DNA of 64,000 bases from Sphingomonas sp. GC_Shp_5 (GTDB lineage: Bacteria > Pseudomonadota > Alphaproteobacteria > Sphingomonadales > Sphingomonadaceae). The position numbers were made by a program, and so were the translations under genes. Location of the stretch: positions 62,001 to 126,000 of the forward strand of contig NZ_JALNUP010000003.1 of assembly GCF_026540855.1 (NCBI RefSeq), given 5' to 3'. Below, piece after piece: positions 44,640-54,885 of the stretch. Every line of letters starts with the position of its first letter. Position 1 is the first letter of the stretch. The notes under the pieces are model-generated. The model worked only from the letters and a program-made list of their open reading frames with translations. It was not told where the DNA came from and searched no databases.

Positions 44640-47108
44640 ATGGCGACGGCGCCCCTGTTCGACGCGGCGACGCATGCCAAGCGCTGGATCGCGGATTACT
44701 GCGCCCGCGCTACCGCGGACGACGTGCTGTGCAGCAGCGACGATCCGGCCTGGGCGGCGATGTTCGAGGAACTCGCCACCGTCGCGTCCGACGATCTCGA
44801 CCACATCCGCGAACGCGTCCGCCGCCATGCCGCCGACATCGGCATGGGCTTTCGCATCTCGGGCGAGGCCGATGAGCGACCCTGGCCGGTGTCCCCCGTG
44901 CCGCTGCTGATCGACAGCGCGGAGTGGCGCGAGATCACCCGCGGCGTCGTCCAGCGTGCCGATCTGCTCGAGACCGTGATCGCCGATCTCTATGGGCCCG
45001 GCCGGCTGGTCGAGCGCGGCCTGATCCCCGCCGCGCTGGTGACCGGCAGCCCCTATTTCCTGCGGCCGATGGTGGGGCTCGAACCGCCCGGCGGTCGCCA
45101 CCTCCATTTCATCGCGATGGATCTCGGCCGCGGCCCCACTGGCGAATGGCGGATCCTTGCCGATCACCTGCGTGCGCCTGCCGGCGCCGGCTATGCGCTC
45201 GAGAACCGGCTGGCGGTGAGCCGCACGCTCGGCGGCCTGCAGGCGCGGCTCAACGTTCAGCGCCACGCGCCCTTCTTCGCCGCGTTCCGCGCCGGCATCG
45301 CCGCAATGTGCCGCCGCGCCGAGCCGCGGATCGGCCTGCTCACGCCTGGACGGTTCAACCCGAGCTATCCCGAACAGGCGCATCTCGCCCGCTACCTCGG
45401 GCTGCTGCTGGTCGAAGGCGCCGATCTCGCCGCGCTCGAGAACCAGCTCTATGTCCGCACCATCGGCGGGCTCAAGCGGGTGGACGCGCTGTGGCGGCGG
45501 GTCGATCCGCGGCTGCTCGATCCGCTGGCGTTTGATTCCCACTCGCAGATCGGCGTGCCGGGGCTGATCGATGCCTATGCGGCGGGTAATGTCGTGCTCT
45601 CCAACCCACCGGGGTCGGGCGTGCTCGAGGCGCCGGCGTTCAGCGCCTTCCTGCCGCAGCTGGCGACGCGGCTGCTCGGCGAAAGCCTGCACATTCCCAA
45701 CATCGCCACCTGGTGGTGCGGGCATGATCGCGAGCGCGTGCATGTCGAGGAAGACCTTGATCGGCTGCTGATCGGCCCCGCATTCGGCGCGGCGCCGCTC
45801 GGCCTGCCCGGCAACAAGCCGATTCCTGGTGCGGAGATCACCGGCGCGGCGCGCATCGCGCTGCTCGCCGACATAGCCCGCCGCCCGCAGGATTATGTCG
45901 GCCAGGAGATCGTCCGCCTCTCCACCATGCCCGTCGTGATCGGCGACCGGCTCGAGCCGCGGCCCTTCACCCTGCGCGTGTTCCTGGCACGCGATGCGCA
46001 CGGCGCGTGGACGGTGCTGCCCGGCGGCTTCGCCCGGATCGGCGACGATCCCGATCCGCGCTCGACGGTGATGGGCGAGGGCACCTGGTCGGCCGACGTC
46101 TGCATCCATGGCCATGAGGCGGTGGATCAGGTGTCGCTGCTGCCCGCGCAGGATTCGCTCGCCGTGCGCCGCAACCCGGGGACGCTGCCGAGCCGGGTCG
46201 CCGACAATTTTTACTGGCTCGGCCGCTATCTCGAGCGCGGCGAGGCGCTGCTCGCGGCGATCCGGGTCATGCTAGGCAACTCGATCGATGCCGATGGCGG
46301 CGCGGCGCTGTCGTCGGCGACGATGGGCAAGCTCGTCGGCCTGATCGCGGGCGGTGGATCGGCGCCGCACCCGCTGTCGCTGCGCCGCGGCGACCTGACG
46401 CTGTTCGCCCGCCAGGCGATGGAGGACGAGGACTGGCATTCGGTGGCGACGATCAACCGCCTCGCCCGTTGCATCGGCGAGGGCTCGCGCGACCGGCTGT
46501 CGGCCGACATGGTGCGGCTGCTCGAGGCGCCCTTCCCCAGCCACCGCGGCATGCTCGATCGCGCCGGCTCGCTGCAGCGACGCTATGCGGCGATCGCCGG
46601 CCTGTCGGCCGAGCATATGGGCCGCACTTCCGCCTGGCGATTCCACGATCTCGGCCGCCGGCTGGAGCGCGCGATGGCGATGACCAGGGCGGTGCGCTTG
46701 TTCGGCATGCCCGGTGCGACTGCGGACGATTTGTCGACACTGCTCGATCTCGCCAACAGCCAGATCAGCTACCGCCAGCGCTATCTCACCGGCATCGCGC
46801 GGGTGCCGGTGGTCGATCTGGTCGCGCTCGATCCGGGCAACCCGCGCAGCCTCGCCTATCAGACCGAGCGGCTGAACGAGCGGCTTGGCGAACTGCCGGT
46901 GCTGAGCGACGATGGCATGGCCGAGCCGCAGCAGGCGCTCGCCAAGGCGCTGACCGCGATTCTCGCCACCACAACGGCCGCGACCATGACCCCCGACACG
47001 CTCGGCGACATGGAGCGCCGGCTCGCCCAGTTGTCCGACGCGGTGGCGCGCCGCTATTTCCTCCAGGGTGCCGAGCCGCTGCGCGCCGTGGGGCTGACGC
47101 TGGCATGA
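44640..47108 (+). CDS. Circularly permuted ATP-grasp / alpha-E domain fusion protein
   Basis: About 822 residues from the ATG at 44640 (frame open from 44580). The first ~480 residues form a circularly permuted ATP-grasp (SAEWREITRGVVQRADLLET; NRLAVSRTLGGLQARLNVQR; SNPPGSGVLEAPAFSAFLPQ). The C-terminal ~330 residues are an alpha-E domain (FYWLGRYLERGEALLAAIRV; SQISYRQRYLTGIARVPVVD). These are often two separate genes; here they are one polypeptide. Together with a transglutaminase-like protease they form a predicted peptide-synthesis/processing system of unknown product. Confidence 0.9.
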   Translation: MATAPLFDAATHAKRWIADYCARATADDVLCSSDDPAWAAMFEELATVASDDLDHIRERVRRHAADIGMGFRISGEADERPWPVSPVPLLIDSAEWREITRGVVQRADLLETVIADLYGPGRLVERGLIPAALVTGSPYFLRPMVGLEPPGGRHLHFIAMDLGRGPTGEWRILADHLRAPAGAGYALENRLAVSRTLGGLQARLNVQRHAPFFAAFRAGIAAMCRRAEPRIGLLTPGRFNPSYPEQAHLARYLGLLLVEGADLAALENQLYVRTIGGLKRVDALWRRVDPRLLDPLAFDSHSQIGVPGLIDAYAAGNVVLSNPPGSGVLEAPAFSAFLPQLATRLLGESLHIPNIATWWCGHDRERVHVEEDLDRLLIGPAFGAAPLGLPGNKPIPGAEITGAARIALLADIARRPQDYVGQEIVRLSTMPVVIGDRLEPRPFTLRVFLARDAHGAWTVLPGGFARIGDDPDPRSTVMGEGTWSADVCIHGHEAVDQVSLLPAQDSLAVRRNPGTLPSRVADNFYWLGRYLERGEALLAAIRVMLGNSIDADGGAALSSATMGKLVGLIAGGGSAPHPLSLRRGDLTLFARQAMEDEDWHSVATINRLARCIGEGSRDRLSADMVRLLEAPFPSHRGMLDRAGSLQRRYAAIAGLSAEHMGRTSAWRFHDLGRRLERAMAMTRAVRLFGMPGATADDLSTLLDLANSQISYRQRYLTGIARVPVVDLVALDPGNPRSLAYQTERLNERLGELPVLSDDGMAEPQQALAKALTAILATTTAATMTPDTLGDMERRLAQLSDAVARRYFLQGAEPLRAVGLTLA

Positions 47109-47121
47109 AGCAGACCGTTCG

Positions 47122-48015
47122 ATGATCTACGACATCCGCCACGTCACCCGCTTCGATTACGGCGGTTTCGTCAAGTTCGCGCGCTGCAACCTGCGGCTCC
47201 AGCCGATCGACTGGCCGGGCCAGACGGTGGAGGATTATGCGCTCACCGTCGAACCGGTCGGGCGCACCTCGCCGGCGCGCGCCGAGGCGGGGCTCGCCAA
47301 CGTCACCCGGCTGGTGATCGATACGCCGGTGCGCAGCCTGACCATCGAGAGCCGCGCGCGGATTGCGGTCGACCGGCTGATCCCGATCCCCGACGCGTCG
47401 GACCCGACGCTCGCCGAGGTCGCGGCGATGGCGCGCCACAGCCGCGATCTTTCGGCGATCGGCCCGGCCAATTACCTGTTCCCCTCGCCGCTGATCCCGC
47501 TCGACCATGGCATCGCCGATTATTGCGCGGCGGATCTCGATCCCGCGCGCGGCAGCCTCGAGGCGGGAATCGCGCTCGCGCAGCGGATCCAGCGCGATTT
47601 CACCTTCGACGCTACGGCGACTCTGGTCGACACGCCGCCGCACGAAGCCTTTCTGCATCGCAAGGGCGTGTGCCAGGATTTCGCGCAGATCATGATCACC
47701 GGGCTGCGCGCGGCAGGGCTGCCGGCGGCTTATGCGTCGGGCTATATTCGCACCATCCCGCCCCCCGGCGAGCCGCGGCTGGTCGGCGCCGATGCGACGC
47801 ACGCCTGGGTGCTGCTGTGGTGCGGGCCGGTGCAGGGCTGGGTCGGGCTCGATCCCACCAACGGCATCTGGATGGCGGGCGATCACATCGTCATGGCCGT
47901 TGGCCGCGACTATGCCGAGATCGCGCCGGTCGACGGCGTGGTGCTCGGCTCGCATGCGCAGAACATGGAGGTGTCGGTGGATGTCGCGCCGCTGGAGGAT
48001 CTGGTCGCCGCCTAG
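47122..48015 (+). CDS. Transglutaminase-like cysteine protease family protein
   Basis: 297 residues. An N-terminal beta domain (MIYDIRHVTRFDYGGFVKFA) precedes the transglutaminase core with catalytic Cys in RKGVCQDFAQIMI, His in GADATHAWV and Asp in VGLDPTNGIWM. It starts 14 bases after the ATP-grasp/alpha-E gene and is its usual partner. The predicted role is cleavage or transfer on a peptide made by that ligase. Confidence 0.9.
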   Translation: MIYDIRHVTRFDYGGFVKFARCNLRLQPIDWPGQTVEDYALTVEPVGRTSPARAEAGLANVTRLVIDTPVRSLTIESRARIAVDRLIPIPDASDPTLAEVAAMARHSRDLSAIGPANYLFPSPLIPLDHGIADYCAADLDPARGSLEAGIALAQRIQRDFTFDATATLVDTPPHEAFLHRKGVCQDFAQIMITGLRAAGLPAAYASGYIRTIPPPGEPRLVGADATHAWVLLWCGPVQGWVGLDPTNGIWMAGDHIVMAVGRDYAEIAPVDGVVLGSHAQNMEVSVDVAPLEDLVAA

Positions 48016-48032
48016 TCCTTCCCCCCCTCTAC

Positions 48033-48114
48033 CGTCATCCCAGCGAAAGCTGGGATCTCCTGGTGGCACACAGGGATGGAGCCGCCGGAGACCCCAGCCT
48101 TCGCTGGGGTGACA
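48033..48114. repeat. Dispersed palindromic repeat, family A
   Basis: GTCATCCCAGCGAAAGCTGG and, inverted, CCCCAGCCTTCGCTGGGGTG flank a 25-bp loop between the transglutaminase gene and the small Gly-rich gene. Each arm is itself palindromic. Same family as 30427 and 57901. Confidence 0.8.
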
Positions 48115-48146
48115 GAGAAAGTAGGTGCCGGACGGCGGGGAACGGC

Positions 48147-48407
48147 CTATTTCGTCACGGCATTCTCATTGCCGACGTCGTCGTCGGTGTCCTTATCGCC
48201 GGTGCCCGAATATTCCATGCCGCTCTGGCCGCCATGGCCCATGAAGCCGCCGCCGGCGCCGCCGGGCTTCTTGCCGGTATGCGGATTGGGATAGGCGCCG
48301 CCGCTGCTTTCGCTGCCGCCCGCGGTCTTGCCCGGTGCGTCGCCGACGCCGTCCTTGCTGCCGTCGTGCTTGGTATCCATCGCCTGGGTGGGTTGCTTGT
48401 CGGTCAT
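48147..48407 (-). CDS. Small Gly-rich hydrophilic protein
   Basis: 86 residues from the ATG at 48407, with AGGAGA a few bases upstream. Begins MTDKQPTQAMDTKHDGS and is rich in Gly, Ser, Lys and Asp (PGGAGGGFMGHGGQSGMEYS), with no membrane segment: a probably disordered cytoplasmic protein. Short proteins of this kind are frequent in sphingomonads; function unknown. The good ribosome site and composition argue it is real. Confidence 0.6.
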   Translation of the reverse strand: MTDKQPTQAMDTKHDGSKDGVGDAPGKTAGGSESSGGAYPNPHTGKKPGGAGGGFMGHGGQSGMEYSGTGDKDTDDDVGNENAVTK

Positions 48408-48503
48408 GATCGCGTCTCCTCGATGCCACCAACGATGCAGCCACCGATTGCGTTGCGCCGCTCCCTCCCCCACATAGCCGGCTAATACACCAACGGGGAC
48501 TCG

Positions 48504-49433
48504 ATGGCCGATCCATATCAGACCTTGGGCGTGGCGCGTGGCGCGACCGAGGCCGACATCAAGAAGGCGTACCGCAAGCTCGCGAAAGAGCTTCATCCGG
48601 ACCGCAACAAGGACAATCCCAAAGCGTCCGAGCGGTTCAGCCAGGTGACGAGCGCCTATGACCTGCTCACCGACAAGGACAAGCGCGCGCGCTTCGATCG
48701 CGGCGAAATCGATGGCGACGGCAACCCTGCCGCACCGTTCGGCTATGGCGCCGGCAGCCCGCGCCCCGGCGGCCCGGGCAGCGGCGGCTTCAACAGCGCC
48801 GGATTCGAGTTTGGCGGCGACACCGCCGACATGGGCGACATCTTCGAGGGCCTGTTCGGCGGCGGCCAGCGTGGCGGCGGCTTTGCCAGCGGCTTCGGCC
48901 GGCGGCCGCAGCCCAAGGGCGCCAACATCGCCTATCAGCTGCGCGTGCCCTTCGTCGATGCGGCGACGCTCAACCCCCAGCGGGTGACGCTCGGCGACGG
49001 CAAGGCGATCGACCTCAAGCTGCCGGCGGGGGTGGAGACCGGCACCCAGATGAAGCTGGGCGGCAAGGGCGAACAGGGCCCGGGCGGCGCCGGCGACGCC
49101 ATCGTCAGTATCGAGGTGCAGGCCCATCGCTTCTTCACACGCGACGGCGACGACGTTCGGCTTGATCTGCCGATCACCCTCAAGGAAGCGGTACTCGGCG
49201 GCTCGGTGCGAGCGCCGACCGTCGACAAGGCGGTGATGCTGACGATCCCCGCCGGCACCACCTCGGGCAAGACGCTGCGCCTCAAGGGTAAGGGCTTCTA
49301 CCGCAAGGACGGTACCCGCGGCGACCAGCTCGTGACGCTGATGGTCGACGTGCCTGCGCATGATGCCGCGCTGCAAGCCTTTGCCGAACAGTGGGATGGA
49401 GCCGGGAACCCGAGGGCGGCGCTGGGCGTCTGA
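48504..49433 (+). CDS. DnaJ/CbpA-like co-chaperone (no zinc finger)
   Basis: 309 residues. An N-terminal J domain with the HPD motif (AKELHPDRNKDNPKASERF), then a Gly/Phe-rich linker (GAGSPRPGGPGSGGFNSAGF) and two C-terminal beta-sandwich substrate domains (RVTLGDGKAIDLKLPAGVET; VMLTIPAGTTSGKTLRLKGK). The Cys-rich zinc finger of true DnaJ is absent, so it is a CbpA/type II J protein. Stimulates Hsp70 ATPase. Confidence 0.92.
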   Translation: MADPYQTLGVARGATEADIKKAYRKLAKELHPDRNKDNPKASERFSQVTSAYDLLTDKDKRARFDRGEIDGDGNPAAPFGYGAGSPRPGGPGSGGFNSAGFEFGGDTADMGDIFEGLFGGGQRGGGFASGFGRRPQPKGANIAYQLRVPFVDAATLNPQRVTLGDGKAIDLKLPAGVETGTQMKLGGKGEQGPGGAGDAIVSIEVQAHRFFTRDGDDVRLDLPITLKEAVLGGSVRAPTVDKAVMLTIPAGTTSGKTLRLKGKGFYRKDGTRGDQLVTLMVDVPAHDAALQAFAEQWDGAGNPRAALGV

Positions 49434-49438
49434 GCCGC

Positions 49439-50395
49439 GTGACAGACGCTGCCCCCGCCCTAACCCCCGAAGACCGGGCGAAGCATCGCCACGGCGCCCA
49501 CCACCACCTCGCCAAGCTGAAGCCCGGGCCGGCCACCATCGAGGTGTTCAAGCGCGCCGCGTTCGGCGTGTTCAACGACGGCTTCATCCACGCCGGCAAT
49601 CTCGCCTATCTCGCGTTGATGACGGTGTTCCCGTTCTTCATCACCGCGGCGGCGCTGCTGTCGCTGCTCGGCCAGAGCGCCGAGACGCAGCGCACCGTGG
49701 CCTCGTTCCTCCACGTGCTGCCCCCCGATGTCGCCGACATCCTGCGCAAGCCGATCGCCGACGTGCTGGTGGCGCGCACCGGCAACCTGCTGTGGCTCGG
49801 CGGGCTGGTCGGCTTGTGGACGGTGGGCGGCTTCGTCGAGACGATTCGCGACATCTTCCACCGTGCCTATGGCGTCAAATCGACCGCGCCCTTCTGGCGC
49901 TCGCGGCTGTCGTCGTCGGGGATGATCATCCTGTCGGTGATTATCGCGCTGATCGCCTTCCTGGTGCAGGGCATCCTCACCGCCGCCGAACAGTTCATCT
50001 ATCGGCTGCTGCCCTTCGCCGAGAACGCCGCCGGCTGGGTCGGCCTGTCGCGGATCATCCCCGGGCTGCTGATGTTCGGCGCGCTCTACATGCTGTTCTA
50101 TTCGGTGACGCCGTCCAAATACCGCTACACCGAGTGCAAGAAATGGCCGGGCGCGTTGTTCACCACCGCCTGGTGGGTGGGGATGACCGCGCTGCTGCCG
50201 ATCGTGCTCGCGCAGCTCGGCGGCTATGACCTCACCTATGGCAGTCTGGCCGGCGTGGTAGTGATGCTCCTGTTCTTTTATCTGATCGGCCTCGGGCTGG
50301 TGTTTGGCGCCCATCTCAACGCGGCACTGGCGGAACCGCCCGAACCGGCGCTACAGGGTGCAGCGACGAGCAAGACGGAGGCGGTGACGGCGTGA
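49439..50395 (+). CDS. YihY/BrkB-family membrane protein
   Basis: About 318 residues from GTG 49439, five bases after the dnaJ-like stop (frame open from 49391). Six helices with family hallmarks: DGFIHAGNLAYLALMTVFPF, GLVGLWTVGGFVETIRDIFH, PSKYRYTECKKWPGALFTTA and YDLTYGSLAGVVVMLLFFYL. The YihY/BrkB family is widely annotated; transport function is unproven. Its stop overlaps the fabI GTG (GTGA). Confidence 0.9.
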   Translation: MTDAAPALTPEDRAKHRHGAHHHLAKLKPGPATIEVFKRAAFGVFNDGFIHAGNLAYLALMTVFPFFITAAALLSLLGQSAETQRTVASFLHVLPPDVADILRKPIADVLVARTGNLLWLGGLVGLWTVGGFVETIRDIFHRAYGVKSTAPFWRSRLSSSGMIILSVIIALIAFLVQGILTAAEQFIYRLLPFAENAAGWVGLSRIIPGLLMFGALYMLFYSVTPSKYRYTECKKWPGALFTTAWWVGMTALLPIVLAQLGGYDLTYGSLAGVVVMLLFFYLIGLGLVFGAHLNAALAEPPEPALQGAATSKTEAVTA

Positions 50396-51195
50396 CGGGG
50401 TTGATGGCGGGAAAGCGTGGGCTGATCATGGGCCTGGCCAACGACAAGTCGCTGGCGTGGGGAATTGCCAAGCAATTGTCGGCTGCCGGCGCCGAGCTCG
50501 CTTTCTCCTACCAGGGCGAGGCGATGGAGAAGCGCGTGCGCCCGCTCGCCGAGCAGCTCGGCGTCGCCCGGCTGTTCGACTGTGACGTCTCGGACATGGA
50601 CGCGCTCGATGCGACCTTTGGCAAGCTCGCCGCGGAATGGCCGACGATCGACTTCGTGGTCCATGCCATCGGCTTTTCGGACAAGTCGCAGCTGCGCGGT
50701 CGCTATTACGATACCACGCTCGACAATTTCCTGATGACGATGAACATCTCGGCCTACAGCCTGGTCGCGGTGGCCAAGCGCGCACGGACGATGATGCCCG
50801 AGGGCGGCTCGATCCTGACCCTGTCCTATTACGGCGCCGAGAAGGTCATCCCGCATTACAATGTCATGGGCGTCGCCAAGGCGGCGCTCGAGACCAGCGT
50901 CAAATATCTCGCGGTGGATCTCGGGCCGGAGAACATCCGCATCAACGCGATCTCGGCGGGCCCGATCCAGACGTTGGCGGCGCGCGGGATCGGCGACTTC
51001 AACTATATCCTCAAGTGGAACGAGCTCAACTCGCCGCTGCGCCGTACCGTGACGATCAACGACGTCGGCGGCGCCGGATTGTACATGCTGAGCGACCTGT
51101 CGAGCGGCGTCACCGGCGAGATCCACCATGTCGATGCCGGCTACAACGTGATCGGCATGAAGGCCGAGGACGCGCCGGATATCGCGCTCGCCTGA
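50392..51195 (+). CDS. fabI: Enoyl-ACP reductase FabI (NADH)
   Basis: 267 residues from GTG 50392 (ATG 50404 is an alternative). The nucleotide fold starts GLIMGLANDKSLAWGIAKQL. The active site is YYGAEKVIPHYNVMGVAKAA with the FabI YxxxxxxK spacing, and AISAGPIQTLAARGI precedes the substrate loop. Last reductive step of fatty-acid elongation. It overlaps the upstream YihY gene and is followed by aroC. Confidence 0.95.
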   Translation: MTGLMAGKRGLIMGLANDKSLAWGIAKQLSAAGAELAFSYQGEAMEKRVRPLAEQLGVARLFDCDVSDMDALDATFGKLAAEWPTIDFVVHAIGFSDKSQLRGRYYDTTLDNFLMTMNISAYSLVAVAKRARTMMPEGGSILTLSYYGAEKVIPHYNVMGVAKAALETSVKYLAVDLGPENIRINAISAGPIQTLAARGIGDFNYILKWNELNSPLRRTVTINDVGGAGLYMLSDLSSGVTGEIHHVDAGYNVIGMKAEDAPDIALA

Positions 51196-51252
51196 ACCGA
51201 TTACCCGACGCTACAGCTTGACCCCTCCCCTCCGTCGCGAGAGGGAGGCATC

Positions 51253-52320
51253 ATGAGCGTCAATTCCTTCGGCCACGTCTTCCGCTTCACCACCTGGGGC
51301 GAGAGCCACGGTCCCGCGATCGGCGCGGTGGTCGACGGTTGTCCGCCGGGGCTCGCGCTCGCCGAGGCGGACATCCAGCCCTGGCTTGACAAGCGCCGCC
51401 CCGGCACCTCGCGCTTCACCACCCAGCGCCGCGAGCCCGATCAGGTGCGCATCCTCTCGGGCGTGTTCGAGGGCCGCACCACCGGCACCCCGATCAGCCT
51501 GATGATCGAGAATGTCGACCAGCGATCGAAGGATTATTCCGAAGTCGCGCTCGCCTACCGCCCGGGCCATGCCGATTACGCCTATGACGCCAAATACGGC
51601 TTCCGCGACTATCGCGGCGGCGGGCGGTCATCGGCGCGCGAGACGGCGAGCCGGGTGGCGGCTGGCGCGGTCGCCAGGCTGGTGATCCCGCAGGTGCGGA
51701 TCCGCGGCTGGGTGGAGGCGATCGGCGGTGATGCGATCGATTACGCCGCGTTCGACGACGCGACGATCGACGCCAATCCCTTCTTTTGCCCCGACCCTGC
51801 CGCGGCGGAGCGCTGGGAGGCGCTGGTTGACGGTGCGCGCAAGGCCGGCTCGTCGCTCGGCGCGGTGGTCGCCTGCGAGGCGGTGGGCGTGCCCGCCGGC
51901 TGGGGCGCGCCGCTCTATGCCAAGCTCGACGCCGAGCTGGCGCATGCGGTGATGGGCATCAACGCCGTCAAGGGCGTCGAGATCGGCGACGGCTTCGCCG
52001 CCGCGGCCCTCACCGGCGAGGCCAATGCCGATGCGATGCGCCCGGGCGACGACGGCCCCACCTTCCTCGCCAACCACGCCGGCGGCATCGCCGGCGGCAT
52101 CGCCACCGGCCAGCCGATCCGGCTGCGCGCCGCGTTCAAGCCGACCAGCTCGATCCTCACCGCGGTGCCGACGATCGACCGCGACGGTCAAGCCGCCGAG
52201 ATCGCCACCAAGGGGCGCCACGATCCGTGCGTCGGCATCCGCGGCGTGCCGGTGGTGGAAGCGATGATGGCCTTGGTGCTCGCCGATCAGGCGTTACTCC
52301 ACCGGGCTCAATGTAGTTAA
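51253..52320 (+). CDS. aroC: Chorismate synthase
   Basis: 355 residues. Signature 1 [20 protein letters not shown], signature 2 [20 protein letters not shown] and signature 3 [17 protein letters not shown] are intact. Converts 5-enolpyruvylshikimate 3-phosphate to chorismate with reduced FMN; last step of the shikimate pathway. Preceded by GAGAGGGAG. Same strand as fabI, 57 bp apart. Confidence 0.97.
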   Translation: MSVNSFGHVFRFTTWGESHGPAIGAVVDGCPPGLALAEADIQPWLDKRRPGTSRFTTQRREPDQVRILSGVFEGRTTGTPISLMIENVDQRSKDYSEVALAYRPGHADYAYDAKYGFRDYRGGGRSSARETASRVAAGAVARLVIPQVRIRGWVEAIGGDAIDYAAFDDATIDANPFFCPDPAAAERWEALVDGARKAGSSLGAVVACEAVGVPAGWGAPLYAKLDAELAHAVMGINAVKGVEIGDGFAAAALTGEANADAMRPGDDGPTFLANHAGGIAGGIATGQPIRLRAAFKPTSSILTAVPTIDRDGQAAEIATKGRHDPCVGIRGVPVVEAMMALVLADQALLHRAQCS

Positions 52321-52380
52321 TCAAAGGGAACACCTGCCCCTGCGAGCCGTTGATACGATAACGAAAAGCAGGAGAGAACG

Positions 52381-52845
52381 ATGCGAAAGATCATGACACT
52401 TACCGTCGCCGCGCTGTTGTTGCCGACCGCCGCCATTGCGCAGACGACAACTGGTGGGTCGACCTCGGGCACCATGGGTGGCTCGACGGGGACCATGGGT
52501 GGCTCCACCTCGGGCACGATGGGCGGCACGACATCGGGCACCATGGGCGGCACCACCGGTGACATGTCGATGGGCCAGACCGGCACCGGCCAGTCGACGA
52601 CCTCCGGCACCACCGGTGGCACGACCAGCACCACCCGCAGCAAATCGACGCGCAGCACTCATCGCGGCACCACCGGCACGCGCTCGGGCACCGGCACGAC
52701 GACCACGGGGACGACGTCGACCACCGACTCGACCATGTCGCCGGACTCGATGACCAGCCCCGATGCAACCGGCACGACCACGCCGGGTACGACCACGGGA
52801 ACGGGCACGACGAGCAGCTCGGGCGGCGCGACCACGCCGCGCTAA
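52381..52845 (+). CDS. Exported Thr/Gly/Ser-rich repeat protein
   Basis: 154 residues. A signal peptide (MRKIMTLTVAALLLPTAAIA) is followed by tandem copies of GG(S/T)(T/S)SGTM between about residues 24 and 60, then Thr/Ser/Gly low-complexity sequence to the end with a basic patch (RSKSTRSTHRGTTGTRS). AGGAGAG lies before the ATG. Probably secreted or periplasmic and disordered; function unknown. Ends before a strong terminator, consistent with a real transcript. Confidence 0.75.
   Translation: MRKIMTLTVAALLLPTAAIAQTTTGGSTSGTMGGSTGTMGGSTSGTMGGTTSGTMGGTTGDMSMGQTGTGQSTTSGTTGGTTSTTRSKSTRSTHRGTTGTRSGTGTTTTGTTSTTDSTMSPDSMTSPDATGTTTPGTTTGTGTTSSSGGATTPR
52450..52575 (+). repeat. In-frame tandem repeat within the Thr/Gly-rich gene
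   Basis: Units related to GGTGGCTCGACCTCGGGCAC recur about every 24 bases and encode GGSTSGTM variants. The near identity at DNA level suggests recent slippage expansion. Confidence 0.7.
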
Positions 52846-52866
52846 GCTCGTCGCCGACGAGTGAAA

Positions 52867-52904
52867 GGAGAGGCCGGGCAAGCGATCGTCCGGCCTCTTC
52901 TTTT
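52867..52904 (+). terminator. Rho-independent terminator
   Basis: GAGGCCGG (52870-52877) pairs with CCGGCCTC (52890-52897), followed by TTCTTTT. It terminates the Thr/Gly-rich gene. Confidence 0.85.
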
Positions 52905-52958
52905 GCGATCGGCTACAGGCGAAGCGTCGACGGTCCCGTCGCACGAAACCGCGGATCG

Positions 52959-53291
52959 CTACCGGGCGGCGGAGGCATCCAGCAAGAATTGGCGCATCGA
53001 GGCGGCAGCCTCGTCGGTCAGCGTCACCAGGATCCGGTCGCTTTTCACCGTTCGCGCGACGCGCTTGTCATGCTCCAGCATCGACAGCCAGCGCAGGCCG
53101 GTGGGCAGGCGGGCCGCCGTCTCGGTGATCAGCTCGATATCCTCGATCTCGCGCCCCTCGCTGCGCGCGACGAACAGGATCATCAGCATGTCCCATGCGT
53201 GTTCGTCGAACAGCGCGTGATCGAAATGGGTGTAGCGCAACCGGCGGAACGCAAGCTGGGACTTGGCCAGTCGGACAAGATCGTCGTCCAT
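52959..53291 (-). CDS. Winged-helix (MarR-like) protein
   Basis: About 110 residues from the ATG at 53291, preceded by AGGGAGAAGAAGG. The middle (DMLMILFVARSEGREIEDIE) and LPTGLRWLSMLEHDKRVART plus SDRILVTLTDEAAASMRQFL read as a MarR-type winged helix: recognition helix, then wing. It is shorter than true MarR proteins. Target unknown. A frame extension to 53369 is not supported. Confidence 0.75.
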   Translation of the reverse strand: MDDDLVRLAKSQLAFRRLRYTHFDHALFDEHAWDMLMILFVARSEGREIEDIELITETAARLPTGLRWLSMLEHDKRVARTVKSDRILVTLTDEAAASMRQFLLDASAAR

Positions 53292-53392
53292 CCTTCTTCT
53301 CCCTGTTGATCTCCACAACAGGCCAGACAGTAAAAGGATGCTTGATCGAACCGGCGGCATGATCTTCATGCCGCCGGCAAAGATGATCTAGA

Positions 53393-54682
<1,290 letters not shown>

Positions 54683-54809
54683 GGATACAATTCTCCGCCT
54701 GCCTGGCGAATCCGCGCGCCCTTCGACAGGGCTCGGCGCGCGGACGGTTCCGATTGTTCGGTGGCGCGCCTAGCCTCGGGGGCCGGACGCGTCAACCAAA
54801 CCCTGCTAC

Positions 54810-54875
54810 CCGTTCGCCCTGAGCCTGTCGAAGGGCAAGGGACTCACCGTGCTTCGACAAGCTCAGCACGAACGG
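54810..54875. repeat. Dispersed palindromic repeat, family B
   Basis: CGTTCGCCCTGAGCCTGTCG and, inverted, GCTTCGACAAGCTCAGCACG form a long hairpin between hisZ and purA. A partial copy of the core lies at about 54718. Confidence 0.8.
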
Positions 54876-54885
54876 GATCGTGGTT

